This document shows positions 16,839-27,012 of a stretch of DNA of 64,000 bases, one piece after another. Origin of the DNA: Schauerella fraxinea (lineage in GTDB: Bacteria > Pseudomonadota > Gammaproteobacteria > Burkholderiales > Burkholderiaceae_B); NCBI GenBank assembly GCA_030849965.1, contig JAVDKL010000003.1:186001-250000 (forward strand), given 5' to 3'. How positions within the stretch are numbered: position 1 is the first letter of the stretch; the number at the start of each line of letters is the position of its first letter. Below the pieces are notes generated by a model that was not told the origin of the DNA, did no database searches, and saw only the letters and a list, made by a program, of their open reading frames with translations. Both the position numbers and the translations under genes were made by a program.

Positions 16839-18464
16839 ATGACGATCGATCACAAGGCCTTGTTGGCCGAGCGACTTGCTGCGGGCTTCGGACGCCGGCA
16901 GTTTCTGAAGACGGCGGCTGCAGGCGCCGGATTGATGGCCGCGTCCACGGTGGGCCTGCCGGCCCTGGCGCAAGGCACGCCCAAGCGCGGCGGCACCATC
17001 AAGCTCGCGTGGGTGGAAGCCATCGACACGCTCGATCCGCATTTCACGGCGTCCTCGGGATCGATCAAAGTCATCAACAATGTTTTCAACGGCCTGCTCA
17101 AAGTGTCGTACGACGGCAAGCGCGTGAGTTTCGTGCCCGATCTCGCCACAAGCTGGGACATGCCGGATGAGAAAACGCACATCTTCAAGCTGCGCCCCGG
17201 CGTGAAGTTTCACAATGGCGACGTGTGCGATGCCGAAGCGGTGAAGTGGAGCCTGGAACGCGTCAAGGACCCCGCCGTGAAGTCGCCGCACGGTTGGAAG
17301 TTCGCGCAGTTGGCGAGTGTGGAGGTGGTCGACGCGCAAACCGTCAAACTGAACTTCAACAAACCCTACGCCTTCTTGCCCGTGGCGTTGACCGGCAGCA
17401 CCGGGCGCGCCGGCACCATCGTCTGCAAGAGCGCGATCGAGAAAGATCCCAAGGCGTATGGCCGCGCACCCGTGGGCACCGGCCCCTTCCGCCTCGTGGC
17501 CTGGCGCGAAAATCAAGGCATCGAACTCGCCCGCAATCCCGATTACTTCGAAGCCGGCAAGCCGTTGCTCGATGCCGTGCAGATTCAGTTGATCAAAGAA
17601 CCTAGCGCAGCAGTGGCCGCCATGATGTCGGGCCAGGTCGACGGTATGTCGGTCTGCCCGTTCCAGTTCATCCCGCAACTGCGCAAGAGCCCCAACGTAT
17701 CGGTGTACGGCCAGGTGGAAGGCAACTACGCTTTCGTGGGCATGAACAACAAACGCGGCCCATTCGCCGATCCCATGTTGCGCCGCGCCGTGGCCTTCGC
17801 CATCAACCGCAAAACCATCGTCGAGCAAAGTTACTTCGGCGAAGCCATCCCCGCTTACAGCTGCATTTCGCCGCCGATGTCCGATTTCTACGATCCCAAG
17901 ATTGCCGAGTCGGGGCGTGGGCAGTTCTTCGATCTCGAAAAAGCCAAGGCATTTCGCGCGAAAGCCCAAACGCAAGGTGAGGTCAATCCCGTGTTCATCG
18001 TGACCGACGGCTTTACCGGCTCGGGCGGCATGGGCACCCGCAACGCACAGCTCATCGCGCCCATGTTGGCCGAAATCGGCATCAAGCCCAAGATCGAACT
18101 CGTCGATCGCGCGGTGTGGACCAGCCGTCGCAACGCCGGTGACTTCGATATGTATGACGAAGCCTGGGTCGCCGATCTGGACCCCGATGAAACAATCTAT
18201 CCCGAATGGGCCACCGGCAAACCGTGGAACTTCGTGGGCTACAGCAATCCCGATTTCGACAATGCCTGCATGGCCGCGCAAGACATCATCGACCCCGCCA
18301 AGCGCCGCGGGCTCTACGTCAAGGCCGAAGACGTCTTGATGGCCGATGCGCCGCTGGCCGTGCTCGCGCACATGAAGGTGTTCAAGATTCTGTCGAAGAA
18401 AGTGCAGGGTTATGAGTACGTGCCGGCCGATTTGCTGGACCTGCACAACGTGTGGTTGTCGTAA
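16839..18464 (+). CDS. ABC transporter periplasmic binding protein, SBP family 5
   Basis: A 541-residue binding protein with a twin-arginine-like signal (GRRQFLKTAAAGAGLMAAS, then LPALAQG). The mature part shows RGGTIKLAWVEAIDTLDPH, THIFKLRPGVKFHNGDV and GTGPFRLVAW, all typical of the DppA/OppA group. GAAGGA lies upstream of the ATG. First gene of a complete five-gene importer (binding protein, two permeases, two ATPases) behind a GntR regulator. Use of a Tat-type rather than Sec signal, if real, would differ from the first peptide importer in this window. Confidence 0.92.
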   Translation: MTIDHKALLAERLAAGFGRRQFLKTAAAGAGLMAASTVGLPALAQGTPKRGGTIKLAWVEAIDTLDPHFTASSGSIKVINNVFNGLLKVSYDGKRVSFVPDLATSWDMPDEKTHIFKLRPGVKFHNGDVCDAEAVKWSLERVKDPAVKSPHGWKFAQLASVEVVDAQTVKLNFNKPYAFLPVALTGSTGRAGTIVCKSAIEKDPKAYGRAPVGTGPFRLVAWRENQGIELARNPDYFEAGKPLLDAVQIQLIKEPSAAVAAMMSGQVDGMSVCPFQFIPQLRKSPNVSVYGQVEGNYAFVGMNNKRGPFADPMLRRAVAFAINRKTIVEQSYFGEAIPAYSCISPPMSDFYDPKIAESGRGQFFDLEKAKAFRAKAQTQGEVNPVFIVTDGFTGSGGMGTRNAQLIAPMLAEIGIKPKIELVDRAVWTSRRNAGDFDMYDEAWVADLDPDETIYPEWATGKPWNFVGYSNPDFDNACMAAQDIIDPAKRRGLYVKAEDVLMADAPLAVLAHMKVFKILSKKVQGYEYVPADLLDLHNVWLS

Positions 18465-18465
18465 C

Positions 18466-19422
18466 GTGCTGGGCCGCCGACTCCTGGGCGCGGCCAGCCA
18501 GACCCTGCTGGTGCTGCTGGTCGTCTCGGTCGTGAGCTTTGGATTTTTGAAGCTTGCGCCGGGCGATCCCGTGGCGTTGATGCTGGGGTCGGACTACTCG
18601 CGCGATTCGTACGACAAGCTCTACAACGATCTTGGGCTGAACCAGCCGTTGCCGGTGCAATATGCCGACTGGCTGGTGCGCTTCGTGCAAGGCGATTGGG
18701 GCACGTCGTATGTGAGCCACCAGAACATCTTCGAGCAGGCGGTGCTGCAGGCGCTGCCGGTTACGCTCACGCTGGCGGCCTTCTCGCTGCTGATTGCGCT
18801 GGCGGTGGGGATTCCGCTGGGCGTGGTGGCAGCCGTGCGGCGCAATAGCTGGGTTGATATGCTCGCCAGCACCCTGGCCATCGGCGGCAATGCGTTTCCC
18901 AGCTTCTATCTCGGTGTGGTGTTCATCTGGATTTTCGGGGTGTCGCTGGGCTGGTTTCCCACCATGGGTTTCGTCGCGCCCTGGGACGACCTCGGACAAG
19001 GCCTGTGGCATCTCACCTTGCCCGCGATCACGTTGGGCGCCTGGTACGTGGGGCTGATCGCAACGGTGACCCGATCCAGTCTGCTCGACGTGCTGGCGCA
19101 ACCCTATATGGCGGCCGCCAGAGCGCGCGGTGAGCCTGGCTGGCGCGTGATCTGGGTGCATGGCATGCGCAACGTGCTCATGCCGCTCATCACCGTGATC
19201 GGCCTGCAACTGGGCGGCATGCTGCGCGGCGCCGTGATGACTGAAGTCGTGTTCACCTTGCCCGGGCTGGGCATGATGATCACCACCGCCGTGCAAAGCC
19301 GCGAATACATCGTCGTGCAAGCCGGCATCATGATCACCGCCTTGCTCTTCATCGTCGTCAATTTCCTGGTCGATCAAACCTACGTGTTCCTCGATCCAAG
19401 GCTGAGAAAACATGGCCGTTGA
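18466..19422 (+). CDS. ABC transporter permease, DppB type
   Basis: A 318-residue permease. I place the start at GTG 18466, one base after the binding-protein stop, because it gives the normal N-terminus (LGRRLLGAASQTLLVLLVVS) directly ahead of the first helix; an ATG at 18412 would lie inside the upstream gene. Family features are FLKLAPGDPVALML, the EAA-like loop ARARGEPGWRVIWVHGMRN and FTLPGLGMMI. The last 11 bases overlap the next permease gene. Confidence 0.9.
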   Translation: MLGRRLLGAASQTLLVLLVVSVVSFGFLKLAPGDPVALMLGSDYSRDSYDKLYNDLGLNQPLPVQYADWLVRFVQGDWGTSYVSHQNIFEQAVLQALPVTLTLAAFSLLIALAVGIPLGVVAAVRRNSWVDMLASTLAIGGNAFPSFYLGVVFIWIFGVSLGWFPTMGFVAPWDDLGQGLWHLTLPAITLGAWYVGLIATVTRSSLLDVLAQPYMAAARARGEPGWRVIWVHGMRNVLMPLITVIGLQLGGMLRGAVMTEVVFTLPGLGMMITTAVQSREYIVVQAGIMITALLFIVVNFLVDQTYVFLDPRLRKHGR

Positions 19423-20287
19423 ACTCTCGCCCCGCGCGACGCGGCCCGCCCGCGTGGGTAGGCTGTGGAAAAAGCTGAGCGCGCAACGCAAAGCGATGGT
19501 GGGCTTCATCATCGTGATGGTGTTCGTGCTTGCCGCGGTCTTTGCCCCGGTGCTCTCGCCTTACGGTCCCACCGAGCAGATTTTCATGGACGCCATGCAG
19601 CCGCCCTCGGCCACGCATTGGTTGGGCACCGATTCGTTCGGCCAGGATCTCTACACCCGGCTGTTGTACGGTGCGCGATCAGCGTTATGGATCGGCTTCG
19701 CTTCGGTCGCCGTTGGCTTGGTGGGCGGGGTGGCCCTCGGGCTACTAGCCGGTTTGCGCGGCGGACGCACCGAATGGGCCATCATGCGCGTGGTCGACGG
19801 CCTGCTCGCCTTTCCAGAACTCATCATGGCCATGGCCTTCATGGCGATTTTTGGATTGGGGCTATCGAACATCGTTTGGGCGCTCGGCCTTTCGTTCGTC
19901 GGCCCCTTCGCACGCATGGTGCGCGCCGATGTACTCCAGGTGAAAGAGCGCCCCTTCGTCGAAGCCGCGCGCCTCATGGGCGTGCCGCCGCGCGACATCG
20001 TCATGCGCCACATCCTGCCCAATATCGCGTCGCCCATTCTTATCCAGGCCGGCATGCGCGTGTCCATTGCCATCTTGTTGGGCTCCGGACTGTCATTCCT
20101 GGGCCTGGGCGTGGTGCCGCCGATGCCCGACTGGGGGCTCATGATCTCGGAAGGCCGCGGCTTCATCACCATGGCACCGTGGATGTCCGGCGTACCCGGC
20201 CTGGCGCTCGCCATCTTGCTGGTCGGGCTCAATCTTTTTGCGGAAGGCTTGCGCGATGCGCTCGATCCCCGCATCCGCCCGGAGTGA
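19412..20287 (+). CDS. ABC transporter permease, DppC type
   Basis: A 291-residue permease with the DppC hallmark GTDSFGQDLYTRLLYGARSA, the EAA loop EAARLMGVPPRDIVMRHILP and LDPRIRPE at the end. It begins inside the tail of the DppB-type gene (11-base overlap). It forms the second half of the pore of this importer. Confidence 0.93.
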   Translation: MAVELSPRATRPARVGRLWKKLSAQRKAMVGFIIVMVFVLAAVFAPVLSPYGPTEQIFMDAMQPPSATHWLGTDSFGQDLYTRLLYGARSALWIGFASVAVGLVGGVALGLLAGLRGGRTEWAIMRVVDGLLAFPELIMAMAFMAIFGLGLSNIVWALGLSFVGPFARMVRADVLQVKERPFVEAARLMGVPPRDIVMRHILPNIASPILIQAGMRVSIAILLGSGLSFLGLGVVPPMPDWGLMISEGRGFITMAPWMSGVPGLALAILLVGLNLFAEGLRDALDPRIRPE

Positions 20288-20330
20288 TGGCGATGCACAT
20301 GCTCAGTCTCAAAGCCGAAGGCCGTTTCGC

Positions 20331-21272
20331 ATGATGCCGACGCCGATGCTCACCATTGAAAACCTCACGCTGAAACGTCGCGGCGTGGCCGTGCTTGATG
20401 ACGTGTCGATCACACTCGCGCGGGGCCGGTCGTTGGCGCTCATCGGCGAATCCGGCGCCGGTAAATCCACGTTGGCATTCGCCATCATGGGATTGCTGCG
20501 TCCGCCCGAAGTCGCGCTGCAAGGCCGCCTCTTGGTGGGCGACGCCGATGTCGCCTTGCTTTCCGAGCGGCAACTGCGGCCGTTGCGCGGCTCGCGCATG
20601 GGGCTGATATTTCAGGACGCCACCGCCGCGCTCAATCCCTGTTTTACGGTGCTGCAGCATGTGTCGGAGCCGCTGCGCCGGCATCGCAGGATGAGCGCGT
20701 CACAGTGCCAGCAGCGCGCAATTGAGCTGCTCGACAGCGTGGGCATCGCCGATCCGGAACGTCGTCTCAAGGCGTTCCCGCATGAGCTCTCCGGCGGCAT
20801 GCAACAGCGCGTGATGATCGCCATTGCGCTTGCGTGCGAACCCGAATTGCTGCTTGCCGATGAACCCACCAGTGCGCTGGACGTGACGATTCAGGCGCAG
20901 ATCATGACGTTGATTCTGGAGCGGGTGCGTGCGTTGAATGCCTCGGTGATTTTTGTATTGCACGACCTGGCATTGGCCTCGCAAGCGGCCGACGACGTGG
21001 CGGTCATGTATGCCGGGCAGATCGTCGAGACCGGGCCTGCCGCGGAAGTGCTCAATGCCCCGCAGCATCCGTATACGCAAGGTCTGCGCGCCAGCGCCAT
21101 CGAACTGGGGGCTGCACGGCTCAAACCCATAGCGGGCGTGGTGCCGTCGTTGTCAAGCATGCCGGGCGGGTGCCGCTTCGCACCGCGCTGCGTGCGCGCC
21201 ACTGAACAATGCGCCACCCGCCCGGCATTGACGCCACGTGGCACGCGCGCCATTGCGTGCTGGCATGCCTAG
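20331..21272 (+). CDS. ABC transporter ATP-binding protein, DppD type
   Basis: A 313-residue ATPase: Walker A GESGAGKST, signature LSGGMQQRVMIAIALA, Walker B LLLADEPTSALD. The C-terminal part carries the Cys-containing oligopeptide-ATPase extension (GGCRFAPRCVRATEQC), which in DppD/OppD relatives can hold an iron-sulfur cluster. Two adjacent ATGs (20331, 20334) are possible starts; nothing decides between them. A frame beginning further upstream overlaps the permease and is not needed. Confidence 0.9.
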   Translation: MMPTPMLTIENLTLKRRGVAVLDDVSITLARGRSLALIGESGAGKSTLAFAIMGLLRPPEVALQGRLLVGDADVALLSERQLRPLRGSRMGLIFQDATAALNPCFTVLQHVSEPLRRHRRMSASQCQQRAIELLDSVGIADPERRLKAFPHELSGGMQQRVMIAIALACEPELLLADEPTSALDVTIQAQIMTLILERVRALNASVIFVLHDLALASQAADDVAVMYAGQIVETGPAAEVLNAPQHPYTQGLRASAIELGAARLKPIAGVVPSLSSMPGGCRFAPRCVRATEQCATRPALTPRGTRAIACWHA

Positions 21273-21279
21273 GATGGCT

Positions 21280-22440
21280 ATGGAAAACATGAAACGCGAT
21301 CCTGTGCCGGCGACACCTGAAGTGGCCAACCTCGATACGGAAATGCGCGGTGCGCCTATGGGCGACGACAGCGTGAGTGATGTGCCCGCGAGCGTGCTGC
21401 GGAACGCACCAACACACGTGCCCACCCCTGCACCCACCCCCGAAAAAGCTAGCACCCAGGTGCCTGACGTTGGCGCCAAAGCGAAACCGGCATTGCCGCT
21501 GTTCGCCTTGCTTGACGTCGAAAAGTCCTACCCCGTGGAGAACGGCAAGCGTCACCTCAAAGCGCTGGATGGCGTGCGCATGACATTGCATGACGGCGAG
21601 TCGCTGGCCCTGGTGGGCGAAAGCGGATCCGGAAAGTCCACGCTCGTACGCGTTATGCTCGGGCTGGAAACGGCCACCAATGGCCGTGTGCTTTACGGTG
21701 CTTATGAACTCGCGCAAATGGACGCCGAGGCGCGCCGCAAGCATGCGCGCGAAGTGGCCTACATCTATCAGGATGCACGCGGCTCGCTCAACCCGCGCAT
21801 GGACGTGGGCGCGCTATTGGCCGAACCCATCCGCCTGCATCGGTTGCGCGACGAGCGCGAGATTCCGGCTCGCGTGCATGAGCTGTTGGCTCAGGTCGGC
21901 TTGCCGGCGGAAACCTATCACTTCTTTCCCTCTGAATTATCGGGCGGCCAGGTGCGCCGCGTGGCCGTGGCCCGGGCACTTGCCTGCGAGCCCCGGGTGA
22001 TCGTGGCCGACGAATCGGTGGCGGGGCTCGACGTATCGGTGCAAGCGCAACTGCTCAACCTGCTGCGCGACCTGCAACGCGATAGCGGCATTGCGATGGT
22101 CTTCGTCACGCACGACTTGGGCGTGGCGGCGTACCTGTGCGAACGCGTGGCCGTGATGTATCTCGGGCGGATCGTGGAGCAAGGGCGCACAAGCGAGATA
22201 TTGACGGACCCGCGCCACCCGTACACGCACGGTCTGATGCAGTCGTTTCCGCGCTTCAACATGCCGTTGTCGACGCCACTGTCGGGCGAGATCCCCAGCC
22301 CGATCGATCTGCCGCCAGGGTGCCGATTTCAGTCGCGCTGCCCGCGTGCGCAGGACGCCTGTACGCAAACCGATCCCGCGCTGGTGCGCGATGGCAATCG
22401 GGAGGCGGCGTGCTTGTTTCCGATTCGGGCGGAGCTATGA
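21280..22440 (+). CDS. ABC transporter ATP-binding protein, DppF type, with long N-terminal extension
   Basis: A 386-residue ATPase: Walker A GESGSGKST, signature LSGGQVRRVAVARALA, Walker B VIVADESVAGLD and the C-terminal GCRFQSRCPRAQDAC extension of the oligopeptide ATPases. About 75 residues precede the ABC domain and are low-complexity with a Pro/Thr run (PTHVPTPAPTPEK), unusual for DppF. The start at 21280 follows AGGA at the right distance; in-frame ATGs at 21265 and 21274 are possible. It completes the second peptide-type importer. Confidence 0.88.
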   Translation: MENMKRDPVPATPEVANLDTEMRGAPMGDDSVSDVPASVLRNAPTHVPTPAPTPEKASTQVPDVGAKAKPALPLFALLDVEKSYPVENGKRHLKALDGVRMTLHDGESLALVGESGSGKSTLVRVMLGLETATNGRVLYGAYELAQMDAEARRKHAREVAYIYQDARGSLNPRMDVGALLAEPIRLHRLRDEREIPARVHELLAQVGLPAETYHFFPSELSGGQVRRVAVARALACEPRVIVADESVAGLDVSVQAQLLNLLRDLQRDSGIAMVFVTHDLGVAAYLCERVAVMYLGRIVEQGRTSEILTDPRHPYTHGLMQSFPRFNMPLSTPLSGEIPSPIDLPPGCRFQSRCPRAQDACTQTDPALVRDGNREAACLFPIRAEL

Positions 22441-22527
22441 ATATCGAAGCGGATTAATCACATCGGTAAATTCGATAGCAGTAGGAGAACTAATTAGTTA
22501 CAAACGGTCTGAACAGATGATAAGGTC

Positions 22528-23664
22528 GTGGATACGACAACCACGAACCTTGCACTGATGTCACCTGAACAAATTAGCGAGTACGTATCTCGAGTATTCC
22601 CGACACTTGAAAAAAGACCGCGCGTTGATGGCTTCTCGTTTTATACCTCTGGAGAAAATCAAACTCGTGTGTTCAGGGCACTAGCGCGCCGCGAAGGCTC
22701 TGAGGTGAAGCTTGCCGTAACCGCTCTGGTAGAAAAGGGGGCGTCGAGCACCTTTCGCTTTATTGGAGCGGAACAAGATCTTTATTTGCTCATTGAGCGC
22801 GAACTTAGCTTGTTGCCTCGATTAGCAAACGACCCACCATTGCCGTCTTTCATTGTGGGCCAGATTTATGATCGCCGAGAGGACTTACATGAGCCATTTG
22901 GCGGAAGCCGTCAAAGTGGTATCTCACCATCGGGAGTAGTGCCGGCGATTTTTATTTTTACCGGTGGCTCGGGCGAGCGTTATGGCTATGGCGATAGATT
23001 CTCCGACGACGGTGCCGTCTTTTATTACAGCGGAGAGGGACAGCGCGGTGACATGACATTTAGTCGAGGCAATCTTGCGCTGCGTGATCATTCGTCGACC
23101 GGTAAGGCACTACACCTGTTTAAGATTCTGGAGAGCAGGAAAGGGCAGGAGTACTTGGGAGAGTTTGTCTACAGGAATTTTGCGATCAAAGAGTCGCTGG
23201 ATGTCGACGGAAATAGACGTAACGCTATTATTTTTGAACTGGTTCCAGTTGCATTGCTGGAGCGCGAAGAATTAGCGCCCCCAATCGCGGAGCCTATTTC
23301 TGAATCATTGGAGGAGGCGCAGTTGCGCGCTATCGAAGCGTCAAAAACCGATGGACGTATAGGGAGCCTCGAGAGTGTGCGTACGATCTACCAGCGAAGC
23401 GCTGACGTTCGGAATTATGTGCTGCGCCGCGCTAACGGAATATGTGAATGCTGCAAAATGCCCGCCCCATTTCGACGCCCCGATGGAAGCGCCTATTTGG
23501 AACCGCATCACACGACGAAGGTTTCAGACGGCGGGCCCGACCATCCGAAATTCGTAGCAGCTCTATGCCCAGCCTGTCATAGAGAGGTGCACTACGGCGA
23601 AGCAGCGTCGGACAAAAACAGCGCCCTACAGGAGCGCCTGCTGCTCATAGAAGCAGCCGGGTGA
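22528..23664 (+). CDS. Putative modification-dependent HNH endonuclease (SRA-like domain plus HNH)
   Basis: A 378-residue protein. The middle part (about residues 110-225) has the pattern of SRA/YDG-like domains found in type IV restriction enzymes: GQIYDRREDLHEPFGG, then GEGQRGDM near 169-176. The C-terminus is a zinc-bound HNH nuclease: Cys306/Cys309 and Cys347/Cys350, with a His pair at 327-328. Such enzymes cut DNA carrying modified bases; that role is inferred from the domain pair. The start is GTG 22528 (AAGG just upstream) or ATG 22558. Base composition is clearly lower in GC than both neighbours, and it stands alone, which suggests horizontal gain. Confidence 0.78.
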   Translation: MDTTTTNLALMSPEQISEYVSRVFPTLEKRPRVDGFSFYTSGENQTRVFRALARREGSEVKLAVTALVEKGASSTFRFIGAEQDLYLLIERELSLLPRLANDPPLPSFIVGQIYDRREDLHEPFGGSRQSGISPSGVVPAIFIFTGGSGERYGYGDRFSDDGAVFYYSGEGQRGDMTFSRGNLALRDHSSTGKALHLFKILESRKGQEYLGEFVYRNFAIKESLDVDGNRRNAIIFELVPVALLEREELAPPIAEPISESLEEAQLRAIEASKTDGRIGSLESVRTIYQRSADVRNYVLRRANGICECCKMPAPFRRPDGSAYLEPHHTTKVSDGGPDHPKFVAALCPACHREVHYGEAASDKNSALQERLLLIEAAG

Positions 23665-23696
23665 TCTGCTTGCAAGTTTAGAGAGTGTTGATTGTT

Positions 23697-23734
23697 GGGC
23701 AAGCCACAGAATAAGTCCTCCTTGCCCTTTTTTT
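23697..23734 (+). terminator. Intrinsic terminator after the HNH nuclease gene
   Basis: GGGCAAG (23697-23703) pairs with CTTGCCC (23721-23727) around a 17-base loop and is followed by seven T. It lies 32 bases after the nuclease stop and right before the end of the convergent membrane-protein gene. Confidence 0.8.
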
Positions 23735-23738
23735 AGCC

Positions 23739-24383
23739 CTACCGATCCAGCTTGCGGTCCAGCCAGATAAACGCCGAGCCCACCAGGAAATACCCAATCG
23801 CGATCGCGACCGCATTAAACGCCGTCTGCCCCCAACCCAGCTCCGCCACATTGATAAACGGATACGCATACTGCCCATCCGCCTCACCGCGGATCATCGC
23901 GTAGGCAAAATACCCCAGCGGGTAGAGCGCCCAGATCAACGGGTCGTGCCATCTGAAATTGCCCTTCGGCACCAACGCCAGCCAAAACAGGGGCACAAGA
24001 ATCGGCGTGACCCGGTGAAGCAGCACATCGGCCACATACATGCCACCCGTGAACTGATAGAGCCCGCTCAACAGCGCCGCGTACACCACGCCCACCAGCA
24101 CGATCGACAGCACCGCGCAGCCCATCCACTTGGGCGCGAGGCTCGCACGCCCCGCCACCGCAATGGCGACAAACAGCACGGCGACCATCAGGTTGGTCGT
24201 AATCGTGAAGTAGCGCAGCAGCGTCCATACGGCAGACACCGCCGTGGGCGCAGATTCGAACAGCGCAAGGAAATTCAGCGTGAGACCGGCCAGCGCCACC
24301 AAGGCAATCAGGGCTGCGGTGCCCCGGATCATTCCTGTTGGATGGCGCTCAAGAAGGGGTGTACTCGCGAGGGGATCATTCAT
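23739..24383 (-). CDS. Pr6Pr-type (FAR-17a/AIG1-like) integral membrane protein
   Basis: A 214-residue protein with about six hydrophobic helices. Family-like features are YFTITTNLMVA, YQFTGGMYVADVLLHRVTPI and PLIWALYPLGYFAYAMIRG. This bacterial group is annotated as Pr6Pr or FAR-17a/AIG1-like; its function is unknown, although eukaryotic relatives hydrolyse fatty-acid esters of hydroxy fatty acids. It is a stand-alone gene convergent with the HNH nuclease. Confidence 0.75.
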   Translation of the reverse strand: MNDPLASTPLLERHPTGMIRGTAALIALVALAGLTLNFLALFESAPTAVSAVWTLLRYFTITTNLMVAVLFVAIAVAGRASLAPKWMGCAVLSIVLVGVVYAALLSGLYQFTGGMYVADVLLHRVTPILVPLFWLALVPKGNFRWHDPLIWALYPLGYFAYAMIRGEADGQYAYPFINVAELGWGQTAFNAVAIAIGYFLVGSAFIWLDRKLDR

Positions 24384-25938
<1,555 letters not shown>

Positions 25939-25940
25939 CC

Positions 25941-27011
25941 ATGTCTGCACATGAAAAAGAAGGTCAGGCCATTGCGCCAATGACCGAAGGTCAGGCCACC
26001 AAGCCCATGACCATGATTCAAGCGTTGCGTTCGGCGATGGATGTGATGCTCGAACGCGACAACAACGTGGTCGTGTTTGGCCAGGACGTGGGCTACTTCG
26101 GCGGCGTGTTTCGCTGCACGGAAGGCCTGCAAACGAAATATGGCAGCTCGCGTGTGTTCGACACGCCGATCTCTGAAGGCGGCATTGTTGGCGTCGCGGT
26201 CGGCATGGGTGCCTATGGCTTGCGCCCCGTTTGCGAAATCCAGTTCGCCGATTACTTCTATCCCGCGTCGGACCAGATCGTGTCGGAAGCTGCGCGCCTG
26301 CGTTATCGCTCGGCCGGCGAATTCGAAGCGCCGATGACGATCCGCATGCCTTGCGGCGGCGGCATCTACGGTGGGCAAACGCATAGCCAAAGCCCGGAGG
26401 CGATGTTTACGCAAGTGTGCGGACTGCGCACGGTGATGCCGTCCAATCCCTATGACGCAAAGGGCCTGTTGATCTCGTGCATCGAGAACGACGATCCCGT
26501 CATCTTTCTCGAACCCAAGCGCCTTTACAACGGCCCCTTCGACGGCCATCACGACCGGCCCGTCACGCCATGGAGCAAGCACCCCTTGAGCCAGGTGCCC
26601 GAGGGTTACTACACCGTGCCGTTGGACAAGGCCACGATCGTGCGCCCGGGCGAAGCGGTCACCGTGCTCACGTATGGCACCACGGTGTATGTGGCATTGG
26701 CTGCCGCAGAAGAAACCGGCATCGATGCCGAAGTGATCGATCTACGCAGCCTCTGGCCGCTCGATCTCGACGCCATCGTGACGTCGGTAAAGAAGACCGG
26801 CCGATGCGTGGTGGTGCACGAAGCCACGCGCACGTGCGGCTTCGGTGCGGAGTTGATCTCGTTGGTGCAGGAGCACTGCTTTTATTCGTTGGAAGCGCCG
26901 GTCGAGCGCGTGACGGGATGGGACACCCCCTACCCGCATGCGCAAGAGTGGGCGTACTTCCCTGGCCCGCGTCGAGTGGGTGATGCATTACGACGCGTGA
27001 TGGAGGTTTGA
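25941..27011 (+). CDS. bkdA2: Branched-chain 2-oxoacid dehydrogenase E1 component, beta subunit
   Basis: A 356-residue transketolase-like subunit. Features include FGQDVGYFGGVFRCTEGL, FDTPISEGGIVGVAVGMG, MPCGGGIYGGQTHSQSPEA and VIDLRSLWPLDLD. The ATG at 25941 follows GGAGGG. It forms the alpha2beta2 E1 with the product of the upstream gene. About 18 residues at the N-terminus, MSAHEKEGQAIAPMTEGQ, precede the conserved start and contain a short near-repeat (EGQA twice). Confidence 0.93.
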   Translation: MSAHEKEGQAIAPMTEGQATKPMTMIQALRSAMDVMLERDNNVVVFGQDVGYFGGVFRCTEGLQTKYGSSRVFDTPISEGGIVGVAVGMGAYGLRPVCEIQFADYFYPASDQIVSEAARLRYRSAGEFEAPMTIRMPCGGGIYGGQTHSQSPEAMFTQVCGLRTVMPSNPYDAKGLLISCIENDDPVIFLEPKRLYNGPFDGHHDRPVTPWSKHPLSQVPEGYYTVPLDKATIVRPGEAVTVLTYGTTVYVALAAAEETGIDAEVIDLRSLWPLDLDAIVTSVKKTGRCVVVHEATRTCGFGAELISLVQEHCFYSLEAPVERVTGWDTPYPHAQEWAYFPGPRRVGDALRRVMEV

Positions 27012-27012
27012 C

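Noticed and set aside
16818-18446. 542-codon leftward open frame opposite the peptide-binding protein gene
   Set aside because: It is the antisense shadow of a well-supported binding protein in GC-rich sequence and shows no family features, only His/Val/Gly-rich composition.
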